Below are positions 32,701 to 43,236 of a stretch of DNA of 64,000 nucleotides, piece by piece. The position numbers and the translations under genes were made by a program. Location: positions 682,001 through 746,000 of the forward strand of contig JAMWFC010000052.1 of assembly GCA_027475525.1 (NCBI GenBank), in the 5' to 3' direction. The DNA is from Macrolepiota albuminosa. Taxonomy: Eukaryota; Basidiomycota; Agaricomycetes; Agaricales; Agaricaceae. The first letter of the stretch is position 1. Each line of letters starts with the position of its first letter. The notes beneath the pieces are model-generated. The model searched no databases, had not been told where the DNA came from, and worked only from the letters and a program-made list of their open reading frames with translations.

Positions 32701-33208
32701 CGTCTTCCCTACTGACCACTATTGCTGGTCCTTGCTTCTGTACTTGTGTCGTCAATGACGACGGTCCCGGTTCAGTGGCAGCATTGGCCACATATTCCAA
32801 ATGCCGTTCCGTAGGTGCAGTCCGGAATGGGGTGCTATGCGCAAACGCGCTGCCTTGTACCATTTCCGAGTACTGGGTAACGTCCGGTTGACCCTCCGAG
32901 GGAGCTGAAGAGCTCTCGGGCAATACCGGATACATTAGTGAGGGCATTTGGCTCGCTGGCAGCGACACTCCTGAGACCGCGGATCTATCTCCTGGTTTTC
33001 CACCAGGTCGTACAATGGACATCATCCGTGATACGGATAGCCCACCAGGCATTCCATAGCTCGCGCTGACATCGCGAGGGGTCTTTTCGTCCCGCTTTGG
33101 CGGGGGTTGGTATGCTGACGCAGATTGCGTCTTCACAGCCTGAAGCACAGGTAAGTCACCTGCGTCTGCAGCTGAGAACGGAGGATCCGGATCAAGAGAG
33201 CCAGTCAT
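29774..33208 (-). CDS. Element A Gag with zinc knuckle and aspartic protease
   Basis: ATG at 33208 gives 1144 residues. The N-terminal 300 residues are Ser/Pro-rich and disordered-looking, followed by acidic/basic linker regions. A capsid-like helical region contains QLEDWAMDVCYHLAACCY and WFRRHVLHINRDK. A CCHC knuckle CYNCGRSGHFAKEC lies at about residues 894-907. An acidic spacer precedes a retropepsin with the active site DSGSTTTG at about 1041 and YDMIIGTPFMRK. The protease is therefore upstream of the gag stop. Compared with element B, one base is missing at about 29795, which ends this frame at WC about 30 residues early; the normal end lies at the UGA at 29632-29634. The capsid packages the RNA and the protease processes the polyproteins. 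Confidence 0.93.
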   Translation of the reverse strand: MTGSLDPDPPFSAADAGDLPVLQAVKTQSASAYQPPPKRDEKTPRDVSASYGMPGGLSVSRMMSIVRPGGKPGDRSAVSGVSLPASQMPSLMYPVLPESSSAPSEGQPDVTQYSEMVQGSAFAHSTPFRTAPTERHLEYVANAATEPGPSSLTTQVQKQGPAIVVSREDDNVVRLDKALTTPGSPELHRRAGKQPQVRHDGLRRVMDLESELESSDDEESKRSHSTLSIQLQLVLDRYPAVVKESTRKRLQLYVVKHLQLLAARSHDVPRADSSEYIELFVRIFELEVVEYLKRKAARGSAVSTATPADSVECEMSVRRRAPLIADAMELLNAPRQANESQQDYIRRQNAANRQRIVSGVPQQALSEVETVTTTPAEPEAALVVQEVKTPRKQVTIKEEVDEVHILEERTRPQRVVRRVHLVDNWNERVNYQRIRNQDLRDHGESFIDDQGVVFEGREGVTPVDDMRRQFAARTAEPDRDPGGSDDSSGHYERREPNRRNHDGGDRDRRNDDQDDNNRRDRGRQAGGIPAEQQVRQQPPARPERVVNEHLFRSPRAFSMPAPHDLRETTPGMNEAVRIHMDHMHDRLTRLVDDSLGVRFKFPAGVSPRKSDGKHIRAYAGGHRFSQLEDWAMDVCYHLAACCYGGDDMDQERIFVLHEFMEGEARNWFRRHVLHINRDKSHWTFKEVLIGLYNRFVNAATMQEARDAFRKAVYDAKTGVQTFYDDLVGHAQNMAVYPDEYTIRETFLDGIPADMRRALIRDDNLSPEVNTVTEFLAYAIRYEQSTRTANHYEQRSSRRGPVTRHAVKVGTFLAKRTEMENNRNPRFVVRKTIPGGQRPRSKPAGQLPAKDSRPVSGQNQVAPRGVVAPAARMAGKTAGAPGVGQRRPAGDPSACYNCGRSGHFAKECPAPPKAHIRAAHTAAAPSDVVSDDEDDEIVDEIEEEPQVEADGSEVDDAESVQIDGDEYVAVDVYDSDYYARDDEEEHLFALTECHGDQRVRMRRVTLQKATNKLQRPRYTPEEKECLVTYVDVNGHPAWTLWDSGSTTTGITPQFAHVNAIRVHELEEPLMLQLGTVGSRAMVQFGAEVRIKTSGTSTKEYVDIANFDRYDMIIGTPFMRKNKVSLDFVNDMVVVNGTPLRRRKWC

Positions 33209-33319
33209 GGAAGCACGTTTTCAGCGTGATGCCAACAGAGAATCGAGAAGTTTTGATGATAGTTGCCTAGTCGGTAACAAGCCTAGAGTCTAAAGCCGAT
33301 AGCAGAAGATTTAAAAAAA
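33209..33319 (-). other. Element A leader between 5' LTR and gag
   Basis: The first bases inside the 5' LTR on the minus strand are a run of T then AAATCTTC. No TGG-starting primer-binding site complementary to a tRNA 3' end is seen, so the priming mode is unclear. Confidence 0.6.
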
Positions 33320-33495
33320 TGTAACCTGCGGTTACTAGTTAGAACTATCTGTGTATTTCACACAGTGCTAAATCAGACCGCAATATCGGATTTGACTAGT
33401 ACTTAGTGCGAAAACAAGATGTTATCTTACGTAATACTCTACTAAAGGATTATAGCGTCGTTGACGCTGATGGTAAGACGGATGACTCCGTTACA
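33320..33495 (-). repeat. Element A 5' LTR
   Basis: 176 bp and apparently identical to the 3' LTR at 21972-22147. It would contain the promoter, but I could not define a TATA box. Confidence 0.95.
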
Positions 33496-33500
33496 AGGCA

Positions 33501-35652
33501 TGGTCGACCGCAATGCCTTGATACGTGTTTTCCAACCCTGGACGACCAAAGATCAGTGCGTACTGCGCAAGCTGATCCAGGTCGAACGGAGTGGAAGGGT
33601 CTTGGGTGCGCATTACGCACAGCGTGGTCAATCCATTGTCCTTCATGCACAGAAAGCGCCCTGGAATGTGTTGGCTCTCGACGAGCGCAAGGTCGTCTGT
33701 CCCCTGGGCTGGGTTGACGAGGTTTTGATAGCGAGGGTCCTTCATCAGGAGCATCATTGTTTGGTCATGTAGTGACTCATCGGTTCGCTGGGCGAACATC
33801 TGAAGCTCCGTGATGAGGAGGTAGGCGGTAACCCGTTCGCGACGGGGAGCATGCTCGTTCAAATAATATTTGTAGAGCCGATCCAGCTCTAATGGCGTGC
33901 GCGGCAGGCCGTGAGGGGAATACTTGTACACAACGCTGGCCGGAATGCCAGCACGGTGCCCAGACAAAAACTCATATGCTGCTGCCCGGTTGGCCTCAGC
34001 TCCCAACAGCACGGTATTCGAATGGTATGAATAATACGTGCAGTGGCTGAGTGCTCCCCTGAAGCACAAATTTGTTCGCTCGATATCGAGCAGTCCCCAC
34101 ACCTTCACTCCCAATCTATCAGGGATTCTCCCCGAGAACTCATCCTCGGACCTCTGCTTGAGGGCCCGCAGCTCTTTGGCGCGAATCGCCTTCTTCTTTG
34201 CAATGCGCTTGAGAACTCATCCTCGGACCTCTGCTTGAGGGCCCGCAGCTCTTTGGCGCGAATCGCCTTCTTCTTTGCAATGCGCTTATTGTGCGATACT
34301 CGCTGGAATTGGTCCGCTGCCAATTCCCCTTCCTCTGCCTCCTCCTCATGCTCCGAGCTCGACTCTCCATAGTCGCTCTCGTTGGATAAGGAGGCTACGG
34401 GTGCTTTGCCTTTTTCAGGCATGGAACGATTCTTCAAGGTCACCATCAGACCATCATATTGCTCAGGAGAGCAAGGGTCGGTGGTCAAGACAACCACGGG
34501 AAAGTGTGCCTGCGGTGCAGGCACGGTAACGGGCAACAGAAACAACATCAAGACCTTCCCGGCCTGTGCGGGAATGCCAGCTGGGAACTCTATCACCTCC
34601 AGCTTGGAGGCATCAAGAAGAGGCTTACAGCCTCGACGTTGGCGTACCGACCCCGACTTGGCCAGGGTGGAAGATCCAAATGATGGCTGAGCCACCAGGG
34701 GGGCAGGTGCATTTTGCGCCAGAGTTCTCCCCTCAGGCTCAGCTCAAGGAACAACGGTAGTGGGCACTCTTGGTGCCACAGCGACGGTTTTGGACCCCCT
34801 AGATGGGGCCCGAGATGATGCGGCTTCCCGCTGACCCAGGGACAGACCTGCCAAGGGTTCACTGACAGCAGCCAGCGACTCTGAAGAGGCCTGCGGGCCC
34901 AACTCAGGTAACCGCAATGATGAAGCCACGGGCTGAGCAGGCTGCTCATGGCGCACGAATTGCGCTTCTGACGGCATCCTTGCCTGTGGAGGGTCGACCG
35001 GTCGACTGGGCTGATATCTAGCCCTCTTGACCTCAGCAGTCGATTCCTCACTTGTGGCGATTTTGCACTTAGACGCACGTTCGATCTGCTCCAGCGCTGC
35101 GACATGCTGCCTCTTCATCAGCTCGATCTGGTCGAGCAGCCCCTCCATCACCATCACGGCCAAACTGTCCTGCAGGAAGGACGCAGTTGCAGAGACTGGC
35201 TGTCCCGCTGCTTCCAGTCTGCCCAACAGCACGTCTGACCCAGCTACAATCTGCGCTTGTGGCGCAGGCTCCCCATATGACTCTTTCACGGGCCGGTGCA
35301 CCCATGGTACTGACGGCGGCCCCGTCACCACACCCGCATACGTCGGATACAACGCAGTTGGACGTGACGACGGTTCCTGATAGTAGTGCTCGCGGCGTGT
35401 GCTGTCTGCCGGGCACCCATAGCGCCCTTTGTCATCGACCTCCATCTCTTGCGAGTGGAGGGGTGTCTGGTACGGAAGCGGCTCATCACGGCCTGGATAG
35501 GCCACCGCTGACTGAAACTGGCTTGCCGCCGGATATGGCGGCTGCCTCTGGTACTGATCGGAGTAATCACGGTTTTGTATATTCGGGGGTCTCCCCCCTC
35601 CACTAGAGCCTTGCCAGCTCTAATCACCCTTTTGCGGCCCCCAATAGGCCAT
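33501..35652 (-). pseudogene. Element B ORF3, N-terminal part (split by element A)
   Basis: ATG at 35652 begins the same protein as ORF3 of element A. It keeps LLDQIELMKRQHVAALEQIE, the RQRRGCK basic patch and the SNESDYGESSSE acidic run, and ends at GLENTYQGIAVDHA where element A is inserted. Frameshifts near 34740 and 35510 and a 77-bp duplication at 34134-34287 break it. The remainder is at 21101-21966. Confidence 0.88.
34134..34287. repeat. 77-bp perfect tandem duplication (9 of 12)
   Basis: Bases 34134-34210 recur at 34211-34287 within ORF3 of element B. Confidence 0.97.
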
Positions 35653-35815
35653 TTTAACTAGACACGTAAACTACGTGTATTGGGACTGAGAAAAGAAAGA
35701 AAAAAAAACAATCTCACAACTCCGCTAATGGTGTAAACAACCACAAATACACGCCACCCGGCCTCTCACCGGCGATCAAAGTGGACTTCATCCACATTCC
35801 ACCACCACACGCGCA

Positions 35816-38800
35816 TTATGCGTGTTTTGCTAGCTGTTGAGGGCGTTTCACGCCCTGCAACTCTAGGTACCTGTTCATTGCTGCAAGGTCTTTGCAGTTC
35901 ACTAGCAGTTCCCAGGTAGTATCACCTAGGCTCCACCTCACCTCAAATTCGAGGCTTCCCTTTGTCCACCGATAACCTATGAGGTCATCTACGAACCACT
36001 CCTGGTCATTGCCAGTTCCAAAGTCATACGGCTCCGGAGTTGCGTGATTAGGAAATAGCGCATCACTACTGGCCATATACGGTTGCAATAGCGACACGTG
36101 AAACTTGGGCACTATCCTGCGTGCTTGCAGCACCTGGGGTAGTTCCAGCACGTAGTTAGACGTGCTCGGTTCCGCCTCAAGAACTGTCAGGTTCCGCTGA
36201 ATCGGAGGCTTTCCGGGAAAGCGACGCCCTTACGAGGCGGACTTGATCTACGGATACTCAGGTGTCTGGAACTCCGGGGCTAGGACTCCGGGGTTCAAGA
36301 CGAGGGCAGGGGTAATTCCGGGAAAGGGGACTAGAGTCCGGGGGTTTTGGATGAGAGTGGCTGGGAGTTAGAGGGGTCGAGTCGTGAACCGGAGGTTCTA
36401 AGACGAGACCAAGTTAGTAACTTAAGAGTCGCGAAGTGCGTACCAAACTTATAGCACGCAAATACTAAGGCGTGCCAGTCGAAGCGTACCAAACGAGGCG
36501 TACCAGTCAAACAAGAGGGCACGCAATATCCAAGTAACAGTTATGCAATATCAAGACTGGCGAATACAACAAGGAACTACGCTATAAGTACTACGGGACC
36601 GGGTCTCGGGGGTTCTGGGATGTCTGGGATGGGTTCCGGGGGTCATTGAGTAGCGGCAGGGGCTGTATACCGGGATCGCGCGTGTGGGGCACGTGATCAA
36701 TTGGCGCGGATGGAGCCGTGATGCGTGACGCATGATGGCCGGCACGGGTTGCGTGATCTGATCGTTGATCGGGGCTGGTGACGGCTGATGGCAGTCCTTG
36801 ATGCGCGTGATGGCGGTGTCGGCGGTCGTGATGGCGGGGCGTGTCCTGTGGGGTCGGAGGGAGGGTCCCGGAGGGTGTTCCAGGGTTGTCCCGGGGTGGG
36901 CCCGGAGGGGAGGGGTCGTGACAAGAACCTTATATGGTCCAATCCATTTCGGACACAGCTTACTCGCCCTGCCTTTCGGCAGGTTCAAGTTCTTCGTCGA
37001 AAGATACACTAGGCTCCCTTTCTCAATGTCCGGTTCATCACGTCTGCGATTATTCGCATGTTTGGCCTGCCATACACGCGATTCTATAATTGCGTCATGG
37101 GCATCTGCCAGATTCCTTAGCGCGTTGCGCACAAACTGCTTTACTCCCACATGAATAACTTCGTCCGTATAAAGTTCATGAATCATGGATGGCATGTAGC
37201 CATTGTTGAGTTCAAAGGGTGAGTACCCTGTGGTTTCCAACATACTCGCGTTGATCGCAAATTTCACGAGTGGACATCTATCCACCCAGTCCTTCTGATC
37301 AGGACATACGAATGCTCGCAGTATTTGCATGATATTTCTATTCGCACGTTCAGTTTGACCATCCATTTGCGGATGAAACGATGTCAACATGAGCAACTTT
37401 GCTCCTAGCAGGTTGTGCAGCTCCTTCCACCATTTGGAAGTGAATTTAGCATCTCGATCGCTTACAATCGAGCTTGGCAATCCATGGAGGCGCACTATCT
37501 CCTTGAGATAGATCCACGACAAGTCCGATGCTGTCATGGTGGTTCTCACCGGAATAAGATGGACCATACTGGTCATTCTGCAGATCACTACCCAGAGGTA
37601 GTTAAAACCCTTCGACTCAGGGAACGGACCTATAAAGTCCATCCTGATCGAATCCCAGGGTTTGACTAGTATGGGTAGCAAATGAAGCTTTCCCGGTGGC
37701 TTCAAAGTTGATACTTTCGACTGTTGACATAGCTCGCATGTCGAGCAAAATTGGCTCGTCTCTTTGGCCATTTGCGGCCACCAGTACCAGCGTTGCACAT
37801 AGTCCAGCGTTTTCTGAGTTCCGAAGTGGCCCACTACTCTATGGGCCTGGTCCAGGATAGTCGTAATCAACGACCTCTCCCAGGGAATGCAGATGACTTT
37901 GGACCCCGTGGGTCTGGTAAGGTAGACGAGCTGCTGCTCCACCTTGAAGCGCGGATGCGCTTGGATATTGTTCAGAATCTCTAAGAAGAGATTATCATCC
38001 TTGTATCCTTGCTGGATACGTGTGCGGAATTGTGCATTGCCTAAGTCGGCCGGTGCAGGCATATGGTCCTGTGACTCCAGCGCTTGCTGAAGCGTTATAC
38101 CAGTACCTCCCATAGGCACCCCTTGCCTCGTCTCTTCACTTGGCTGAGGAGCCTCATGATCCACTAGTACCTGGGCTTCGATATTGCGAGTCTCTTGCTG
38201 TTTGTGCAGTCGCTTACTGCGACGTGTTTCCTGCGCTCACATGGCGTGTAACTCGACCCTATGTTCCCTGATTTCATGGAATCGATGCAGAGGCAAATCC
38301 TCGCCCTCTGGGTCAATACGTTTGTCCGCCTGGACATAGTCATGCGCGTCATGGACGTCATCTCGAGTATCACTCTCGAAATATCGAGACAGGCAATCTG
38401 CGACTTTGTTCAATTCACCTTTTACATAGGTGATGTTGAACTGGTGTCGCGACATGTAGTCAATCCAGCGACGTTGTCGCAGGGACAGGTGCACCTGAGT
38501 CTTGAAGAACTCTAGTGCTTTGTGATCCGTAATAATGTGGATCTTATATCCCATCAGTTTATCCTCCCACTTTAGGAGGGCTTCCAGGATTGCGAGTGTT
38601 TCTAACTCGTGCACAGCATAATTCTGCTGAGCAGCAGTGAATTTACGGGACATAAATCCCGCTGGTCAGCAAGTCTGCCACGTTTTACCCTGGCCAAACA
38701 TGGCCCCAACCCCAGTCTTCGACACATTGCAAATAAGCCAGATGGGCTTGTCAATGCGTGGGTCAAATGGCCAGATGACTGGCGTTTTTGCGCATATGCG

Positions 38801-40462
38801 CTTGATCATTTCAAAACACCGCTGATGCAGTGGTCTCCAATGAAACAGTGACCCATTCTGGGTCATGGCCATAAGTGGCCCAGTGTATGCAGTAATGTCT
38901 GGCAAGAAGTTGCCAATATAGTTCACCAGTCTGACAAATCGTTGGATATCATTATATGTGCGTGGAGTACGCCACTCTCGGATTTGGTCGAGCTTATCCG
39001 TATCCGGATGAATGCCCTTCTCGTCAATGACATGGCCGAGACAATCTATACTCGTTGCGTACAACTCGCACTTCTTCCATTTGAGATAGAGACTGGCCTT
39101 CTGTAGCCGTTCAAATACGACTCATAGGTGCTGCTCATGCTCCTCAATGGAGTCAGAAAATATGAATATATCGTCTAAATAGACGTGCATAAACTTCCCG
39201 ATTACATCTCGGAAGATTGAGGTCATTAACCTCTGAAATGTCGCTGGTGCATTACAATCACCAATCTGCATGATGTTACTCACAAACGTCCCCATCAGGG
39301 ACGAGAACAGCGTCTTTGGTATATCCTCTTCATGTATGCAAACCTGTTTGTATGCATCTGTAAGGTCAATTTTTGACCTATACTTTTCTGTTGCGACATC
39401 TTCTTGTATTACTTCCTGATCTGGAAGAGGTGTCACATCCTTGACTGTATTATCATTGCGCTGTCGCGCATCCAATGCAGTCCTTAATGTTCCATCCTTC
39501 TTGGGAATACAAAGTAATGGTGCAGCTTGCACCGCTGGTCGTGGTTCCCACCACTTTGTGTTTATGTATCTATTCGTCTTTTCACGAAGTTGATCCTGTA
39601 GTGCTCGTGGGCAGCGAGGCAAATGATATTTGTACTGCTTGTTATTGTCAATGAGGTTGATCTTATGATTAACCTCCCGCCACGGAGGAAGCTCTTCCTT
39701 CGTTCCATTGACGATATCAGCAAACTCCAGTTGCCATTGCTGGCGCAATCGAGGAATATCCTCCTCTGTAAGGCTCACAGCCTTACCTTTTTCTTTGGCT
39801 ACGCATGCTATACGCGGTTGAACCTTTGGTTCAAATTGCTCCCGTAAGGCACATACGTGCTCCTCTGCAAGATCTCCCAGATTCAACCTTACAACCGGTT
39901 GTTCCCTTGTCGTATTCACCGACAACTGCACGCTTCTCGCTTTCAGCGAGAGTCCGTCAAATACAATATCCAATGTTTTGGAAATCTCGTCCTCTCGTGC
40001 GTGACGGTACACTTCTCCCGTCTGGGTCACCTGCACCCTTCCCATAGCCTGCGTCACCATTGACGCTACCAACTCATTCCATTCCCGTGGCATTTGTGGG
40101 TCATACGCCCATTGCACTTCTGGCCGAGGCACTGGTCGATCCATTAGCGACTTAGTGCTACCCACAGTTCCCATCGTACTATTCACCTCGTCCTTGATGA
40201 GATCCTCAACCTTCACTCGAGAGCTAGTCGGCTGGCATTCCAGTGACTTCACCACGCGTTTACTACGCTCATTCTTGCACTGCACAGCCTGTTTAGGCTT
40301 TCCATTGGTACACCCAGTCACATCCGGGTGCTTCCCCTTCTTCAGAGTTCCTTGAAACTCTTCCTCAGACATCAGTATAGCTGGCGAGTCTGCCGGCAGG
40401 CTTTTTGGTGGGACCTGTTCGTCCTCCACCTCCTGTACAGTCGCTCTCCTGCAACCATCTAG
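35816..40462 (-). pseudogene. Element B Pol, broken and interrupted by a solo LTR
   Basis: Close homologue of element A Pol. Three arginine codons have become TGA (stops at 38237-38239, 38666-38668 and 39122-39124). The integrase-chromodomain linker is split by a 739-bp solo LTR (36185-36923). RT YLDD, RNase H CNVSKTGVGAMFG (with the Asp of the CDAS motif changed) and the integrase motifs are recognisable. The segment after the insertion, 35816-36151, keeps the chromodomain-like EFEVRWSLGDTTWEL. Not functional. Confidence 0.92.
36185..36923. mobile_element. Solo LTR of a different retrotransposon, 739 bp
   Basis: It begins TGTCAGGTTCC and ends GTCGTGACA, with TGTCA/TGACA as terminal inverted repeat. 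The 5-bp duplication AGAAC flanks it (36180-36184 and 36924-36928). Removing it and one AGAAC restores co-linearity with element A pol. It is richer in G on the plus strand than its surroundings and has no relation to the LTRs of A-D. No coding sequence of its own is present, so it is a product of LTR-LTR recombination. Confidence 0.92.
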
Positions 40463-40465
40463 TCA
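40459..40465 (-). promoter_or_regulatory. Gag stop UGA-CUAG, element B (probable readthrough site)
   Basis: TGA at 40465-40463 is followed by CTAG on the minus strand, with pol continuing in the same phase. The first possible start in pol is a GTG 11 codons later. Confidence 0.8.
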
Positions 40466-40594
40466 GTTGTGCTCATCACGCCGCTTTTCAGTTGCGCGAT
40501 AGCGTCTCAAACAACCATCTGTGTCGTTCAGCACCACTTTCTCCGCCTTCAAAGGTGTACCATTCACAACGACCATGTCGTTCACGAAATCCAG

Positions 40595-40748
40595 CGACAC
40601 CTTGTTCTTACGCATGAACAGCGTACCGATAATCATGTCGTAGCGATCAAAATTTGCTATATCCACATATTCGACACCTTGTTCTTACGCATGAACAGCG
40701 TACCGATAATCATGTCGTAGCGATCAAAATTTGCTATATCCACATATT
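40595..40748. repeat. 77-bp perfect tandem duplication (10 of 12)
   Basis: Bases 40595-40671 recur at 40672-40748 in the protease part of element B gag. Confidence 0.97.
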
Positions 40749-43082
40749 CTTTCGTCGACATCCCTGACGTCTTTATTCTCACTTCCACGCCAAACTGCAC
40801 CATGGCACGACTCCCTACAGTCCCCAGCTGGAGCATCAGCGGCTCCTCCAGTTCATGAACGCAAATCGCGTTGACGTGAGCAAACTGGGGCGTAATGCCC
40901 GTAGTGGTACTCCCGGAGTCCCACAACGTCCATGCCAGATGTTCATTGACATCCACATACGTGACCAGGCACTCCTTCTCCTCGGGCATATAGCGTGGCC
41001 TGTGCAACTTATTAGTTGTCTTCTGCAGGATTATGTGTCTCATTCGGACGCACTGATCTCCACGGCACTCAGTCAGTGCAAACAGGTGTTCTTCCTCATC
41101 TTCACAAGCATAATAGTCGCTGTCGTACACGTCTACTGCGACGTATTCGTCGCCATCAATCTGGACGCTCTCGGCGTCATCCACTTCTGACCTGTCAGCC
41201 TCTACTTGCGGCTCCTCCTCTGCGTCATCGACGACCTCATTGTCTTTGTCGTCACTGACAACATCACTCAGTGCCGCAGCCGTATGGGCCGCTCGGATGT
41301 GTGCCTTAGGAGGGGCGGGGCATTCCTTAGCAAAATGTCCGCTCCTGCCACAATTGTAGCACGCTGAGGGATCCCCTGCAGGCCTTCTCTGGGCCGCTCC
41401 TGGAATCCCAGCGGGTTTGCCTGTCATACGCGCTGCAAGCACCACCACTCCTCTTGGTGCTACTTGATTCTGACCCAAAAAGGGTCGGCTATCCTTTGCT
41501 GGCAATTGTCCAGCAGGCTTTGATTGAGGCCGTTGGCCTCTAGGAATGGTCTTGCGAACAACAAATCGCGGATTGCAATTGTTCTCCATCTCCATCCGTT
41601 TGGCCAGGAAGGTTCCCACCTTCACTGCCTGACGGTTCACAGTTCCTTGGCGGGAACTCCGCTGCTCATAATGGTTCACCGTCCATGTTGACTGCTCATA
41701 ACAAATGGCATACGCCAAGAATTTGGTCACAGTATTGATCTCTGGGGACAAATTGTCGTTGCGTATCAACGCTCTCCTCATGTCTGCAGGTATTTCATCC
41801 AGGAATGTCTCGCGTATAGTGTATTCGTCTGGATAGACGGCCATATTCTGTGCATGACCCACCAGGTCATCATAAAAGGTCTGGACGCCAGTCTTAGCGT
41901 CATACACTGCCTTTCTAAAGGCATCACGAGCTTCCTACATTGTAGCAGCGTTGACGAAACGATTGTACAGTCCTATCAGGACTTCTTTAAATGTCCAATG
42001 CGGTTTGTCGCGATTAATGTGGAGAACATGGCGACGGAACCAATTCCAAGCCTCTCCCTCCATAAATTTGTGTAGCACAAATATCCTCTCCTGGTCCATG
42101 TCGTCTCCACCATAGCAGCAGGCTGCGAGGTGGTAGCACACGTCCATGGCCCAGTCCTCCAGTGTACGCACGTATGTGCTTACCATCGGATTTACGGGGA
42201 CTTATCCCCGCAGGGAACTTAAATCTGACTCCAAGGGAGTCATCCACCAGACGAGTGAGGCGGTCATGCATATGATCCATATGGATCCTGACCGCTTCAT
42301 TCATTCCCGGCATAGTTTCACGCAATTCATAAGGTGCGGGCATCAAAAATGCCCGAGGACTGCGAAACAGGTGTTCATTGGCCGTTCATTCTGGCCGTGG
42401 GGTGGCCTGTTGCCCTACTTGTGGCTCTGCTGGTGCTCCACCAGCCTGCCTGCCACTATTACGACAATTATTATCGTCTCAATTGTTATTTTTGCGATCA
42501 CAACCTCCACCGTCGTTATTGCGATGACTTGGCTCCCCCTGTTCGTAGTGACCACTACTATCATCACTACCACCCGAACCTCTGTCTGGTTCAGCCATCT
42601 GAGCCATGAATTGTCGCCGCATATCATCAACAGGCGTTACACCCTCACGCCCTTCAAAGACTACCCCTTGGTCGTCAATTAACGACTCACCATGATCGCA
42701 CAAGTCCTGGTTGTGTATTCTCTGGTAATTGATGTGTTCATTCCAGTTGTCCACTAGGTGGACGCGTCGCACTACGCGTCGTGGTCACGTTCGCTCCTCA
42801 AGAATGTGGACTTCGTCCACCTCCTCCTTGATTGTAACTTGCTTACGAGGTGTCTTAACCTCCTGCACTGCAAGTAGTGCCTCTGGCTCTGCTGGAGTTG
42901 TCGTTACAGTCTCCACCTCAGACAATGCCTGCTGAGGCACTCCGCTAACAATGCGTTGACGGTTTGCGGCGTTCTGATGCCAAACGTAGTCTTGCTGAGA
43001 CTCATTAGCCTGACGAGGCGCATTGAGCAATTCCATCGCGTCCACGATTAATGGCACTCGTCTGCGCACACTCATCTCACAT

Positions 43083-43236
43083 TCTACTGAGTCAGCTGGA
43101 GTAGCCGTTGAGACTGCTGACCCTCGCGCCGCTTTGCGCTTAAGGTATTCCACTACTTCTCTACTGAGTCAGCTGGAGTAGCCGTTGAGACTGCTGACCC
43201 TCGCGCCGCTTTGCGCTTAAGGTATTCCACTACTTC
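43083..43236. repeat. 77-bp perfect tandem duplication (11 of 12)
   Basis: Bases 43083-43159 recur at 43160-43236 in element B gag, splitting the frame near 43153. Confidence 0.97.

Larger units (their letters stand above)
21972..33495 (-). mobile_element. Ty3/gypsy chromovirus-like retrotransposon, element A (young, nearly intact)
   Basis: 176-bp LTRs at 21972-22147 and 33320-33495 appear identical, and the 5-bp target duplication AGGCA flanks the element, so insertion was recent. The element, 11.5 kb, carries long open gag (1144 residues as read), pol (about 1300) and ORF3 (977) on the minus strand. Its only visible defects are a one-base deletion near the end of gag and a 77-bp duplication that may be artificial. 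It sits within ORF3 of element B, a copy of the same family. Confidence 0.96.

Noticed and set aside
33150..33165. GTGACT in early gag as the donor for ORF3 splicing
   Set aside because: Joined to the acceptor before ORF3 its phase gives a stop just ahead of the ORF3 ATG, and the site is weak; left as unproven.
21972..33495. ORF3 as a retroviral envelope protein
   Set aside because: Position fits, but there is no signal peptide, membrane span, furin-like site or fusion peptide that I can see.
36551..36950. C-terminal extension of element B integrase
   Set aside because: The extra residues are translation of the inserted solo LTR, whose ends and AGAAC duplication define it as a separate insertion.
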